A stretch of DNA of 64,000 nucleotides from an uncultured Clostridium sp. Its GTDB lineage: Bacteria > Bacillota > Clostridia > TANB77 > CAG-508. The DNA is taken from contig URWN01000003.1 of NCBI GenBank assembly GCA_900551615.1, positions 1 to 64,000 on the forward strand, in the 5' to 3' direction. Positions within the stretch are counted from its first letter, which is position 1; each line of letters starts with the position of its first letter. The translations under genes were made by a program, and so were the position numbers. Below the pieces are notes generated by a model. That model saw only the letters and a program-made list of their open reading frames with translations. It searched no databases and had not been told where the DNA came from. Below, one piece after another: positions 18,168 through 27,007 of this stretch.

Positions 18168-19244
18168 ATGAATAATAAGAAACAAAATGTAGATTCAAAT
18201 ATTGCAATAATTAAAATACGTGATTCAAATATAGAGCTATTAAGGATAATTGCTATGATTTTAATAATATTACACCATATGGTATACCATACGAAAATAT
18301 ATATGTATAGTGGAGAAAATCATTTTATTTCACTTATATTATTGGCTGGTGGAAAAATATCGGTAGTTATATACATATTAATAATGGGATATTATTCAAA
18401 AGAATCAAAATTTAATGTAAAAAGACCGTTGAATATAATTTTTAAGGTTATAATATATTCAACATTGTTTATAATAATATTCAAAGACAAGGGACACACT
18501 ATAAAGGAATATACACAATATTGGTTTGTAAATACATGGTTAATTTTATTATTTCTTACCCCGATCATATTAAGATTTGAGAAGGAGGTTTCTAAGAAAG
18601 TTAGAATTATTTTATTTATATATATAACTGTTATTTTCATATTACCAAGTAGAAGAAATACTAATATAGAAGCATTTATATACTTTTATTTATGTGGAAG
18701 GCATGTATTACCATATTTTGTTAAAATATTTAATAAAACGATTTTAAATATTCTTATAGTAAGCACATTATATTTAATTATAATAACTTTTAGATTAGAA
18801 ATGGAACAAAATACAATATTTCCATTAGTAACAGCAATGTTTATATTTGCAATATTTTTAAGCATAGACATAAAAAATAATTTAATAAATAAAGTAGCAA
18901 AATATACGATGGGAGTATATTTAATACATGACAATACTAATGTAAGAGAAGAAATAATAATAAAAAGATTAAACATGTTGAGTATTTATCATGGTAAATA
19001 TTTTCTAATATCAACATTAAGCATAAGTTTAATAATATTTGTGGTATGTATGGTTATAGATTACTTAGTTAGTATAATCATAGAAAAAACAATATTCAAA
19101 TGCAAAAAAATCAATGAGGAGATTTTGGAAATCAATACATGTATCAACAATTTTATAAATAATGAAAGGAAACAAAATGAAAATAAACAAAAAAAGTGTG
19201 TTGAAAAATCTATTAATAACAATAGTAATATTATTAATATATAG
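18168..19244 (+). CDS. Acyltransferase 3 family membrane protein
   Basis: 358-aa integral membrane protein. The N-terminal SNIELLRIIAMILIILHHMV is the hallmark of the acyltransferase 3 (OafA/WecH-like) family, with the catalytic His in the first span, followed by about nine hydrophobic spans. It likely O-acetylates a surface sugar. The ATG abuts the stop codon of the preceding flavoprotein gene, so the two are probably coupled. The last 68 bp overlap the next gene, and the C-terminal tail (Asn/Lys-rich) is likely dispensable. Confidence 0.8.
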   Translation: MNNKKQNVDSNIAIIKIRDSNIELLRIIAMILIILHHMVYHTKIYMYSGENHFISLILLAGGKISVVIYILIMGYYSKESKFNVKRPLNIIFKVIIYSTLFIIIFKDKGHTIKEYTQYWFVNTWLILLFLTPIILRFEKEVSKKVRIILFIYITVIFILPSRRNTNIEAFIYFYLCGRHVLPYFVKIFNKTILNILIVSTLYLIIITFRLEMEQNTIFPLVTAMFIFAIFLSIDIKNNLINKVAKYTMGVYLIHDNTNVREEIIIKRLNMLSIYHGKYFLISTLSISLIIFVVCMVIDYLVSIIIEKTIFKCKKINEEILEINTCINNFINNERKQNENKQKKCVEKSINNNSNIINI

Positions 19245-20643
19245 TCCACTATTGATAGGACATTATTCAACAGATACATATAGATTAATAGAAATGGGAT
19301 ATAACAAATATAGTATAGAATATTCATTAAATGATGGACGAATATTTATGTATATAATTGGTCAAATAGCTGCCAAAATTAATATCAATATAAATATGTA
19401 TGTAATCTTGCTAACATTTTTAGCAATTATAATATCAGTTATTTGTATAATTTTAATAGAAAAAATTTTGAAAAAGTATAATAAAAGAGAACAATCTATA
19501 ATAGTAGCTTTAATAGCATATGTAACAATAATGAATTTTATGTACTTAGAAAATTTATATTTTACAGAATGCATAGTAATGGCAATGAGTATATTGCTAT
19601 ATATAATAGCTGCAAAAATGCTAAATGAAGGTGGAAATATATTAAAAATATTTTTGCTGGTATTATTAGGAGTATTTTGTTATCAAGGTACAATAAATGT
19701 ATTCATAACATTTTACTTTTTATTTGCATTAATTGAAAATAAAACAATTAATAAAACAATTTTAAAAAATATGTGTATTGTTTTAGGTATATCATTAATT
19801 AGTATTGCTATTAATATGTTACAAATAAAATTGTGTGGGAAAATATATGGATTAGAGCAAACAAGGACAGGAAAGATAAATGAGATATGGTTTAATATTG
19901 TTTATATAATAAAAAATATTGATACACTATTAATACAGTCAAGTGATTTATTTCCTAAATATGTTTTTCTAATATTTTTAACATTAATAATGATTTGTAT
20001 AGTTATTTGGGATAAAAAGGAAAAAGAAGGGTTTAATAATTTTATAAACATTGTGTTATTAACTATTGTTGCAATTGTTAGTTCTGTAATAATAAATGTT
20101 GTTTCATTATCAAGTTTTGGACTAGGAAGAATGGTATTTTCAGTAGGAGCATTAATTGGAATGATATACATGTATTTATATTCTACAACTGCAATAATGG
20201 ATAAAAAAACGTTTTTCAAATATATTATGATAATAATACTGGTTGGTTATACAATTATTAATATTTGCAATACCTTAAATATTTTAATTTCACATCAAAG
20301 AGCAAATAAATTAGATAAAGAAGAAGCCATACAAGCAAATAAATTTATAGATGAATATGAAAATGAAAGTGGTATAAAAGTTAAACATATAGCAGTAGCA
20401 TATGATAATGATATTACATGGAACTATAAAGAAATAAAACATAAATCACTATACACACATAGAGCACTAATGATATGGTGGTGTAATGTCCAAACTATAA
20501 ATTATTTTGGCAATAGAAATTTAGAGAAAGTACCAATGGATACAGAAATATATAATGAAAACTTTTATGGAAAAAACTGGGATAGTTTAAATAAAGAACA
20601 ATTTGTTTTTAAAGGAGATACATTATATTATTGTGTATATTAA
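19177..20643 (+). CDS. GtrII-like membrane glucosyltransferase, copy 1
   Basis: 488-aa polytopic protein with about ten spans, matching the glucosyltransferase GtrII-like family that moves a sugar from a polyprenyl-phosphate carrier to a surface polymer. The first outer loop contains HYSTDTYRLIEMGY and SLNDGR. AAAGGA precedes the ATG at 19177; this is preferred to an ATG at 19162. It overlaps the acyltransferase gene by 68 bp. Its C-terminus (GDTLYYCVY) is almost identical to that of copy 2 at 23923. Confidence 0.75.
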   Translation: MKINKKSVLKNLLITIVILLIYSPLLIGHYSTDTYRLIEMGYNKYSIEYSLNDGRIFMYIIGQIAAKINININMYVILLTFLAIIISVICIILIEKILKKYNKREQSIIVALIAYVTIMNFMYLENLYFTECIVMAMSILLYIIAAKMLNEGGNILKIFLLVLLGVFCYQGTINVFITFYFLFALIENKTINKTILKNMCIVLGISLISIAINMLQIKLCGKIYGLEQTRTGKINEIWFNIVYIIKNIDTLLIQSSDLFPKYVFLIFLTLIMICIVIWDKKEKEGFNNFINIVLLTIVAIVSSVIINVVSLSSFGLGRMVFSVGALIGMIYMYLYSTTAIMDKKTFFKYIMIIILVGYTIINICNTLNILISHQRANKLDKEEAIQANKFIDEYENESGIKVKHIAVAYDNDITWNYKEIKHKSLYTHRALMIWWCNVQTINYFGNRNLEKVPMDTEIYNENFYGKNWDSLNKEQFVFKGDTLYYCVY

Positions 20644-20655
20644 AGGGAGTTTTAT

Positions 20656-22165
20656 ATGAAAAAGAACGATTTATTAATAGTTATATTTATATTTATAACA
20701 ATATTTTCAATAATTATAGTAAAACCAATAAGTGATTTAGATGAAATCTGGAATTATAATACAGCAAGAGTTATCTCAGAAGGATTAATACCATATAAAG
20801 ATATAAGTATGATAACAACACCATTATTACCAATGATAACAGCATTATTCTTAAAAATAATTGCAAATGAATTAATAGTTTCAAGAATAATAGCAGCGAT
20901 ACTGTGGACAGGAATATTATATACAGTTTATAAAATATTTGGAGAATTATTTAAAGAGAAAAATGTTGCATTAATTTGTACAGCATTAATAGGAATATTG
21001 TGCAGAGATATTTATTGTATAGACTATAATGTAACAGTATTATTTATAGCATTAATTGTATTATATCAAGAATTAAAAAATATAAATTCACAAGATTTTG
21101 ACAAAAGGAGAGAATTTTTAATTCGGAATATTAGCAGGATTTGCAATATGTACAAAACAGAGTATAGGAGTTACACTTGCAATAATTGTTGTAGGATATA
21201 AATTATTGTTTGTGGAAAATAAAGAGCAGTTTAAAGATTATTTAAAAATAGCTGGAATGCGAATAATTGGAATATTATTACCGGTATTAATAATGTTTAT
21301 TTATTTAGTTGTAAATGGAGCTATAAAAGATTTTGTGAATTATGCAATACTTGGAATAAGTACATTTTCAAATAAAATAAAATATGTAAAATTATTTTCA
21401 AATGATAAAATAGAAATACGTATTTTGTCAGTATTAATGCCTGTTTCAATTATTATTATGTTAATGATATTAATAATTGCAAATATTTTAAAAAAAGAAA
21501 ACAAAAACTTAATAAATTTATTAACAATTTTAGTATATAGTTTGTCAATAATAATTGTGATGTATCCAATTTCAGATGAAATTCATTTCTTGATAGGTGG
21601 ATTAATAGCAATAATTGGTTTAATTTATGTAACATTCTTACTTTGCAAAATTATATATGATAAAATTAAAATTAATAAAAAATTTAAAATTTATAAATTA
21701 CTAACATCTTTAATATGTGTCATAGTGTTTGGATTTATTTTAAAAACAATGTTATCTAATATATATGATTATATGAAAATAGAAAAAAATGTTGAAATAT
21801 CACATTATAAGAATATAGAAGTTTCAGAAAATTTAGTAGAAAGAATAAAAAATATGGATAATTATATCTTACAAAAAGAACAAGAAGGACAAAAGGTATA
21901 TATTTTAGATTCAGATGCAGCAATTTATATGATACCTATAAATAAATATAATAAAGATTATGATATGTTTTTAAATGGAAATATAGGTAAAGATGGAGAA
22001 CAAGGTCAAATTGAAAGAATTAAAAATAAAGATAAAAATGAATTATTGTTAATAAGAAAACCAAAATTTAAATCTAATTGGCAAACTCCATTAGAAGTTA
22101 TAAAATATATAAGAGATAATTTAGAAAAAATAGATAGCGTAAGTATATATGATGTTTATAAATAG
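20656..22165 (+). pseudogene. GT-C membrane glycosyltransferase, frameshifted
   Basis: Two adjacent frames together make one membrane glycosyltransferase of about 503 aa. The first part (20656 to about 21120) begins MKKNDLLIVIFIF and carries DLDEIWNYNTARVISEG, the acidic first loop. The frame is lost in the T-rich stretch at about 21115-21123; the continuation FGILAGFAICTKQSIG is read in the next frame and runs to 22165. Adding one base at the T-run restores a smooth reading. This may be a true inactivation, phase variation at a short T-tract or a sequencing error. RBS AAAGGGAG. Confidence 0.75.
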
Positions 22166-22194
22166 TAAAAAATATAAAATAGGGAGAAGAAAAA

Positions 22195-22749
22195 ATGAAA
22201 TTATTAATGCATACTTGTTGTGCACCATGCAGTGTATATTGTATAGATACTTTAAAAAAAGAAGGAATAGAACCAACAATATATTGGTATAATCCCAATA
22301 TTCATCCATATATGGAATATAAAGCCAGAAGAGATACATTAAAAGAATATGCAAAGAGTTTAAATTTAGATGCAATATTTGATGAGGATTATGGACTAGA
22401 TGAATTTTGCAAAAATGTAATTGGTGATATTTCTAATAGATGCACAAATTATTGTTATCCGGTAAGATTAAGAAAAACTTTTGAATATGCAAAAGAAAAC
22501 GGATATGATGCAGTAACTACAACTCTTTTATATAGTATTTATCAAAATCATGATTTTATAAAAGAATATATGGAAAAACTAAGTGAAGAATATAATGTTA
22601 AATTTTTGTATAGGGATTTTAGAGTTGGCTTTAGAGAAGGACAAGCAAAAGCAAGAGAAATAGGACTATATATGCAAAAATATTGTGGGTGTATTTTTTC
22701 TGAAGAAGAAAGATATGCAAAAAAAATAAAAAAAGATAGTTGTCAATAG
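22195..22749 (+). CDS. queH: Epoxyqueuosine reductase QueH
   Basis: 184-aa QueH (formerly DUF208), which reduces epoxyqueuosine to queuosine in tRNA. It shows the paired Cys motifs HTCCAPCS at the N-terminus and the later NRCTNYC and YCGCIFSEEERY segments that hold the metal centres. RBS AGGGAGAAG. Unusual gene end: the last codons (Ser-Cys-Gln-stop) lie inside a type II GGGACG hairpin, with the TAG formed by repeat sequence. No other queuosine gene is nearby. Confidence 0.93.
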   Translation: MKLLMHTCCAPCSVYCIDTLKKEGIEPTIYWYNPNIHPYMEYKARRDTLKEYAKSLNLDAIFDEDYGLDEFCKNVIGDISNRCTNYCYPVRLRKTFEYAKENGYDAVTTTLLYSIYQNHDFIKEYMEKLSEEYNVKFLYRDFRVGFREGQAKAREIGLYMQKYCGCIFSEEERYAKKIKKDSCQ

Positions 22750-22769
22750 GGACGCCCCCTTTTGACAAC
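22739..22769 (+). repeat. GGGACG hairpin element (type II) covering the queH stop codon
   Basis: Stem GTTGTCAATA / TTTTGACAAC (one mismatch), 11-nt loop GGGACGCCCCC. The queH TAG (22747-22749) is inside the left arm and loop edge. Confidence 0.9.
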
Positions 22770-22772
22770 TTT

Positions 22773-23194
22773 AATTTTTGTATATTTAAAATAATATTGT
22801 TCTTAGCAATAACATTTGCTATAAATGCAAATAAAAATGATGTATTAAGTAGTGGAAATACAATTCACAGGTTCCAAGCAAAGGACAAGTAACATTTGAA
22901 TTTCAAATAGCAACAATAAATCCATATTATAAGCAGGAAAATATAATAATAAAAAATACAGGAAGTACGAAAATACATTCTTGTCAATTTGACGTAAAAT
23001 TTGAAAATGAAACAACAATAGAACAAATGTGGAATGTAAAAATAGAAACAGTAAATACAAGTCAACATAGAATATCAAATTCGGATTATAATGGAATGAT
23101 ACAACCAGGAGTAGAAGCAAGTTTTGGAGGAATAATAAGAAGTGCTGTAAAGGAAAATAATAATGAAATTATTAATATAAAATTGAATTATTAG
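22773..23194 (+). pseudogene. Remnant of a secreted CBM2-like protein
   Basis: The 540 bp between queH and fic hold no intact gene but a clear remnant. From about 22788 one frame reads a hydrophobic signal-like stretch (KIILFLAITFAINANKNDVLSSG) with no start codon; it then shifts near 22855-22885 into another frame that runs to a TAG at 23192. That second part reads GQVTFEFQIATIN, QMWNVKIETVN and NGMIQPGVEASFGG, which looks like a family 2 carbohydrate-binding module (Trp-Asn core, then xxPG and SFG). The 5' end is cut off at the type II repeat. Family assignment is by pattern only. Confidence 0.5.
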
Positions 23195-23289
23195 TAACTA
23201 AAAATTTTATAAATGTTATTTACATAGTAGAAAAAAATATATTCCTATGATATAATTCCAATAAATATCAAATATGTAAGGAGAAAGAA

Positions 23290-23892
23290 ATGTTAAAAAA
23301 TAAATTAGGAATAACAAATCAAATAGAACTTGCAGATGTAGAAGAAAAAATCACAAAAAAGAAAGCACTTGAATTATTCGAAACAAAAAAACTTTCTAAT
23401 ATTGAAGTAGGAACATTTAAAGGCTTAGCCGAGATACATAAATATTTATTTGAAGATATATATGAATTTGCAGGAAAAATTAGAAATGAAAATATATCAA
23501 AAAGTAATTTTAGATTTGCATCAGCAATGTACTTAAAAGAAGTATTAAATAAAATAGATGAAATGCCACAATCAAATTTTGATGAAATAATCGAAAAATA
23601 TATAGAAATGAATATAGCACATCCATTCAGAGAAGAAAATGGAAGAAGTACAAGAATATGGCTAGATGAGATATTAAAAAAAGAGCTAAGTAAAGTTGTT
23701 GACTGGAGTAGAGTGGATAAAGAAGATTATCTATTAGCAATGGAGAGGAGTCCAATAAAAAGTACAGAGATTAAAGCAATTTTAAAAAATGCATTAACAG
23801 ATAAAATTGAAGATAGAGAAGTATATATGAAAGGTATTGATGCAAGTTACAATTATGAGGGCTATAGTGTATATAAAACAGAAAATCTATAA
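23290..23892 (+). CDS. Fic-domain protein (probable class III AMP-transferase)
   Basis: 200-aa Fic protein, a family that transfers AMP (or related groups) from nucleotides to target proteins. The active-site motif reads HPFREENGRSTR (about residues 116-127), close to HxFx(D/E)GNGRxxR but with Glu in place of the usual Gly before NGR. Near the C-terminus SYNYEG fits the inhibitory motif (S/T)xxxE(G/N) expected for class III, self-inhibited Fic proteins. RBS AAGGAG. No small antitoxin gene is adjacent, consistent with built-in inhibition. Lies between the CBM2 remnant and a glycosyltransferase. Confidence 0.88.
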   Translation: MLKNKLGITNQIELADVEEKITKKKALELFETKKLSNIEVGTFKGLAEIHKYLFEDIYEFAGKIRNENISKSNFRFASAMYLKEVLNKIDEMPQSNFDEIIEKYIEMNIAHPFREENGRSTRIWLDEILKKELSKVVDWSRVDKEDYLLAMERSPIKSTEIKAILKNALTDKIEDREVYMKGIDASYNYEGYSVYKTENL

Positions 23893-23922
23893 AATGGAAC
23901 TTGTAAAACAGGAGTACATGCA

Positions 23923-25434
23923 ATGAAAAAAATAAACAAAAGAAATATAATAACATTTATTATAATATTAATAATAACATGCACTATATATGTACCATTA
24001 CTGATGGGGCATTATGCAACAGATACTTATAATATAATAAATAAAGGATATGAAAAATATGCAATAACATATTCATTAAATGATGGAAGACCAATAATGT
24101 GCATAATAACATTAATAGCACAAAAACTAAATATGCCAATAATGCTATATGTTGTAAGTTTGACTGGAATAGCATTAATTATTTCTAGTATAAGTGTTAT
24201 AAAACTGAAAAATACAATATTAAAATATACAGAAAAAACAGATAAGAAAACAGAATGTATAATACTTGCAATATCATATATAATAATTTTCAATTTTGCA
24301 TATCTAGAAAATCTTCAATTTGCAGAAAGTGCAATAATGTCAGTAAGTATTTTAATGAGTATAATTTCTGCTCAAATTGTAGTAGAGAAGAATAAAAATT
24401 ATATATTAAAAGGTCTAATATTATCTATTATTTCGGTAATATTTTATCAAGGGACAATAAATTGGTTATTTACAATAACATTTGTATTATCATTATTTAA
24501 AGAAAAAAATATAAATAAGCAAGTTATAAAAAATTTGATTTTAAGTGGAATATTTGGTGGAATAGGATGTGTAGTGGATTTAATCCAAATAAAAATTACT
24601 GGACAGATATTTAATTTAAGTCAAACAAGAACGGGAAGTTTTGAAAATATACCAAGTAATTTTAGATATATTTTAAAAAATATGAATGAAGTATTATTAA
24701 ATACATATAATTTATTTCCAAAAAATATGTTATATATATATTTAGTAATATTATTGATATATGCATTAGTTTTTATGGTAAAAGATTATGAAAAAAATAT
24801 TCAATTAAATATCCTTGAAATAATTTTTATTTGTGTAGCTACAGTATTTGCTCCAAATCTTATAACATTGGCTGCATTCGGAACAGGAAGAATGGCATAT
24901 TCAATTGGTGCAATGATAGGCTTGATAATTTTGTATTTATATTGTAATTTGAAACGAACAAAAAAAATTCAATTAAAGGAAATAATATTTTATATTATAT
25001 TAATTTCATATATAATTATATCTTTAGGAAATTCTATGTTAATTATGTATGAACATAAAAAAGTAAATATCCAAGATAAACAAGAGTGTGAATTAGTAGG
25101 AAAATGGATAAAAGAATATGAAGGATCTCAAAATATTGAAGTAAAAAATATTGTTTTTATACATAACAATAATAGCAAATCTTATTATGAGGATATAAAA
25201 AATCATTCGGCGCTTTGCTATAAAGCTTTGGGGACAGAATGGTCTCGAGTTGGAGCGATAAATTATTATAATAATAGACATTTTAATGACGTATTAAATG
25301 ATATTAAAAATTATGGAGAATATATAGACAAAATAAATTATTATAAAAATTATTTTTTTGATAAGATGTGGGACAAGCTAGATAAAGAACAACTTGTTTT
25401 TGAAGGAGATACATTATATTATTGTTTATATTGA
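23923..25434 (+). CDS. GtrII-like membrane glucosyltransferase, copy 2
   Basis: 503-aa paralogue of the protein at 19177. It has the same first-loop pattern (GHYATDTYNIINKGY, SLNDGRPIM), about ten spans and a matching C-terminus (GDTLYYCLY). RBS AGGAG 8 nt before the ATG. It ends in TGA, one of the few clear TGA stops in the window. The two copies flank the GT-C pseudogene, queH, the CBM2 remnant and fic. Likely adds a sugar to a surface polymer from a lipid carrier. Confidence 0.75.
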   Translation: MKKINKRNIITFIIILIITCTIYVPLLMGHYATDTYNIINKGYEKYAITYSLNDGRPIMCIITLIAQKLNMPIMLYVVSLTGIALIISSISVIKLKNTILKYTEKTDKKTECIILAISYIIIFNFAYLENLQFAESAIMSVSILMSIISAQIVVEKNKNYILKGLILSIISVIFYQGTINWLFTITFVLSLFKEKNINKQVIKNLILSGIFGGIGCVVDLIQIKITGQIFNLSQTRTGSFENIPSNFRYILKNMNEVLLNTYNLFPKNMLYIYLVILLIYALVFMVKDYEKNIQLNILEIIFICVATVFAPNLITLAAFGTGRMAYSIGAMIGLIILYLYCNLKRTKKIQLKEIIFYIILISYIIISLGNSMLIMYEHKKVNIQDKQECELVGKWIKEYEGSQNIEVKNIVFIHNNNSKSYYEDIKNHSALCYKALGTEWSRVGAINYYNNRHFNDVLNDIKNYGEYIDKINYYKNYFFDKMWDKLDKEQLVFEGDTLYYCLY

Positions 25435-25487
25435 TATAAATAATTAAAGTGATGTGTTATCTAACTTATTTAGAAAGGATACAAAAA

Positions 25488-26987
25488 ATGAAAGAAATAG
25501 AAGAAAAATATAAGAAAGCAACTAAATATTTTTGTAAAAATAAAATATTTGTTATAGCAATTATTTTGGTAACAATATTAAGTTTTGGTTTTACAATAAC
25601 AAATTCATCGGTAGGGATGGATGATACTGCTTTTGATAGATATTATAGTGAAAAAGAAATGCTAGCGATAGGAAGATGGGGAGCATATGTAGTATATCAA
25701 ATTTTAAATATAACGGAATTTATACCATTTTGGTTAGATTTTGTAGCTGCAAGTGTAATAATGCTAACAGCAGTAATGTGGTGTATATTTTTAAAGAAAA
25801 ATGTAGATGATAAATTTTCAATTGGAGTATATATTATTTTTGTAGCGGTATTTATTTCTTTTCCAATAATAAATGAAATATTTATATTTGAAAATTGTAA
25901 TATTGCAGTTATGTTAGGAACATTGCTGGCCTCTTTGGGAATAATGCTGTTTTATGAGAATTATAATAATATTCATAAAAAAGGTATTTATATATTATCT
26001 GGAGTAATATTAACAGTAGCAATGTCAATGTATGAAGCATGTGTACAAACAATGTTAGTATCAATTTGTATAACTGCTATTTTAATGATATATACAGATA
26101 AAAATAAAAAAATAAAGGATATTTTTAAATACATAATTTGTGCATTGGGAGTTTTAGGTGCAGCAGTTATTTTGGATGAAATAATAGTAAAAATAATAAA
26201 TTTTGCTGGGGTTAAGCCATCAGATGCAGCGGAAAAGGAAATAAACTGGGGAAAATACGGAATATTAGAAAGTTTGCAATTGATAATAGTAAATATTATT
26301 AGTGCTATAAAAAATATCAAATATTATCCAGTATTAATATTTGATATTGTATCAGTAATTGGACTAGCAATAGGAATTTTGCAATCTGATAAAAAGAAGA
26401 ATTGGATGATTTTAGTAATATTTATAGCAATGTTTTTATCAAATTTTGGTATAAGTATATTGCAATTAGATTCTGTTATGTATAGAACTTGTGCATCTTG
26501 GGGACTATTTACTGCCGCAATTGTTATGGTTGCTTATAGATTTTTAAGTGAATATAAAATAACCCAAATATTAGCTATTATAGTAATTAGTATTTTAGTA
26601 TTGCAACAAACTAAAACATTAAATCAATTATTTTACAATGATTATATGAGATATCAAAAAGATTTACATATTGCATATGAATTAATATATGATTTAGAAA
26701 AGGATTATGATACATCTAAGCCATTGGTAATTATGGGAACACCATATAAAGGAATTGGTAAATATGGTGCACAATCAAATAGTTTATCAGTTCTTTGGTG
26801 GGGAAAGAAAGCATTTAATGATAATGGAAGAGAATTTATAAAATTTCTAAATTCTTTAGGATATGATTTTAAAGTACCAACAGATGAGGAATATGAAAAA
26901 GGAAAAATAGAAGCGGAAAAAATGGGAAATTATCCAAAAGCTGGTTCTATTAAAGAATTAGAAGATTGTATTGTTATTAATTTTTAA
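25488..26987 (+). CDS. GtrII-like membrane glucosyltransferase, divergent copy 3
   Basis: 499-aa polytopic protein of the same GtrII-like family but more distant. The first outer loop reads MDDTAFDRYYSEKEML and GRWGAYVVYQIL; the Asp pair is the likely catalytic or carrier-binding site. About ten hydrophobic spans, then a short soluble tail (about residues 415-499) with MGTPYKGIGKYG. AAAGGAT lies 8 nt before the ATG at 25488; an in-frame ATG at 25449 lacks a site. It follows copy 2 by 53 bp and precedes polA. Confidence 0.75.
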   Translation: MKEIEEKYKKATKYFCKNKIFVIAIILVTILSFGFTITNSSVGMDDTAFDRYYSEKEMLAIGRWGAYVVYQILNITEFIPFWLDFVAASVIMLTAVMWCIFLKKNVDDKFSIGVYIIFVAVFISFPIINEIFIFENCNIAVMLGTLLASLGIMLFYENYNNIHKKGIYILSGVILTVAMSMYEACVQTMLVSICITAILMIYTDKNKKIKDIFKYIICALGVLGAAVILDEIIVKIINFAGVKPSDAAEKEINWGKYGILESLQLIIVNIISAIKNIKYYPVLIFDIVSVIGLAIGILQSDKKKNWMILVIFIAMFLSNFGISILQLDSVMYRTCASWGLFTAAIVMVAYRFLSEYKITQILAIIVISILVLQQTKTLNQLFYNDYMRYQKDLHIAYELIYDLEKDYDTSKPLVIMGTPYKGIGKYGAQSNSLSVLWWGKKAFNDNGREFIKFLNSLGYDFKVPTDEEYEKGKIEAEKMGNYPKAGSIKELEDCIVINF

Positions 26988-27007
26988 AAAAATTAGGAGG
27001 AAAAACT

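Noticed and set aside
23290..23892. Fic as part of a two-gene toxin-antitoxin pair.
   Set aside because: No small adjacent gene with an inhibitory helix is found; the inhibitory-type motif is within the protein itself.
13005..26987. Prophage or integrative element covering the glycan region.
   Set aside because: No integrase, attachment repeats, phage structural or conjugation genes are present; core genes (ruvB, queH, polA) are interspersed.
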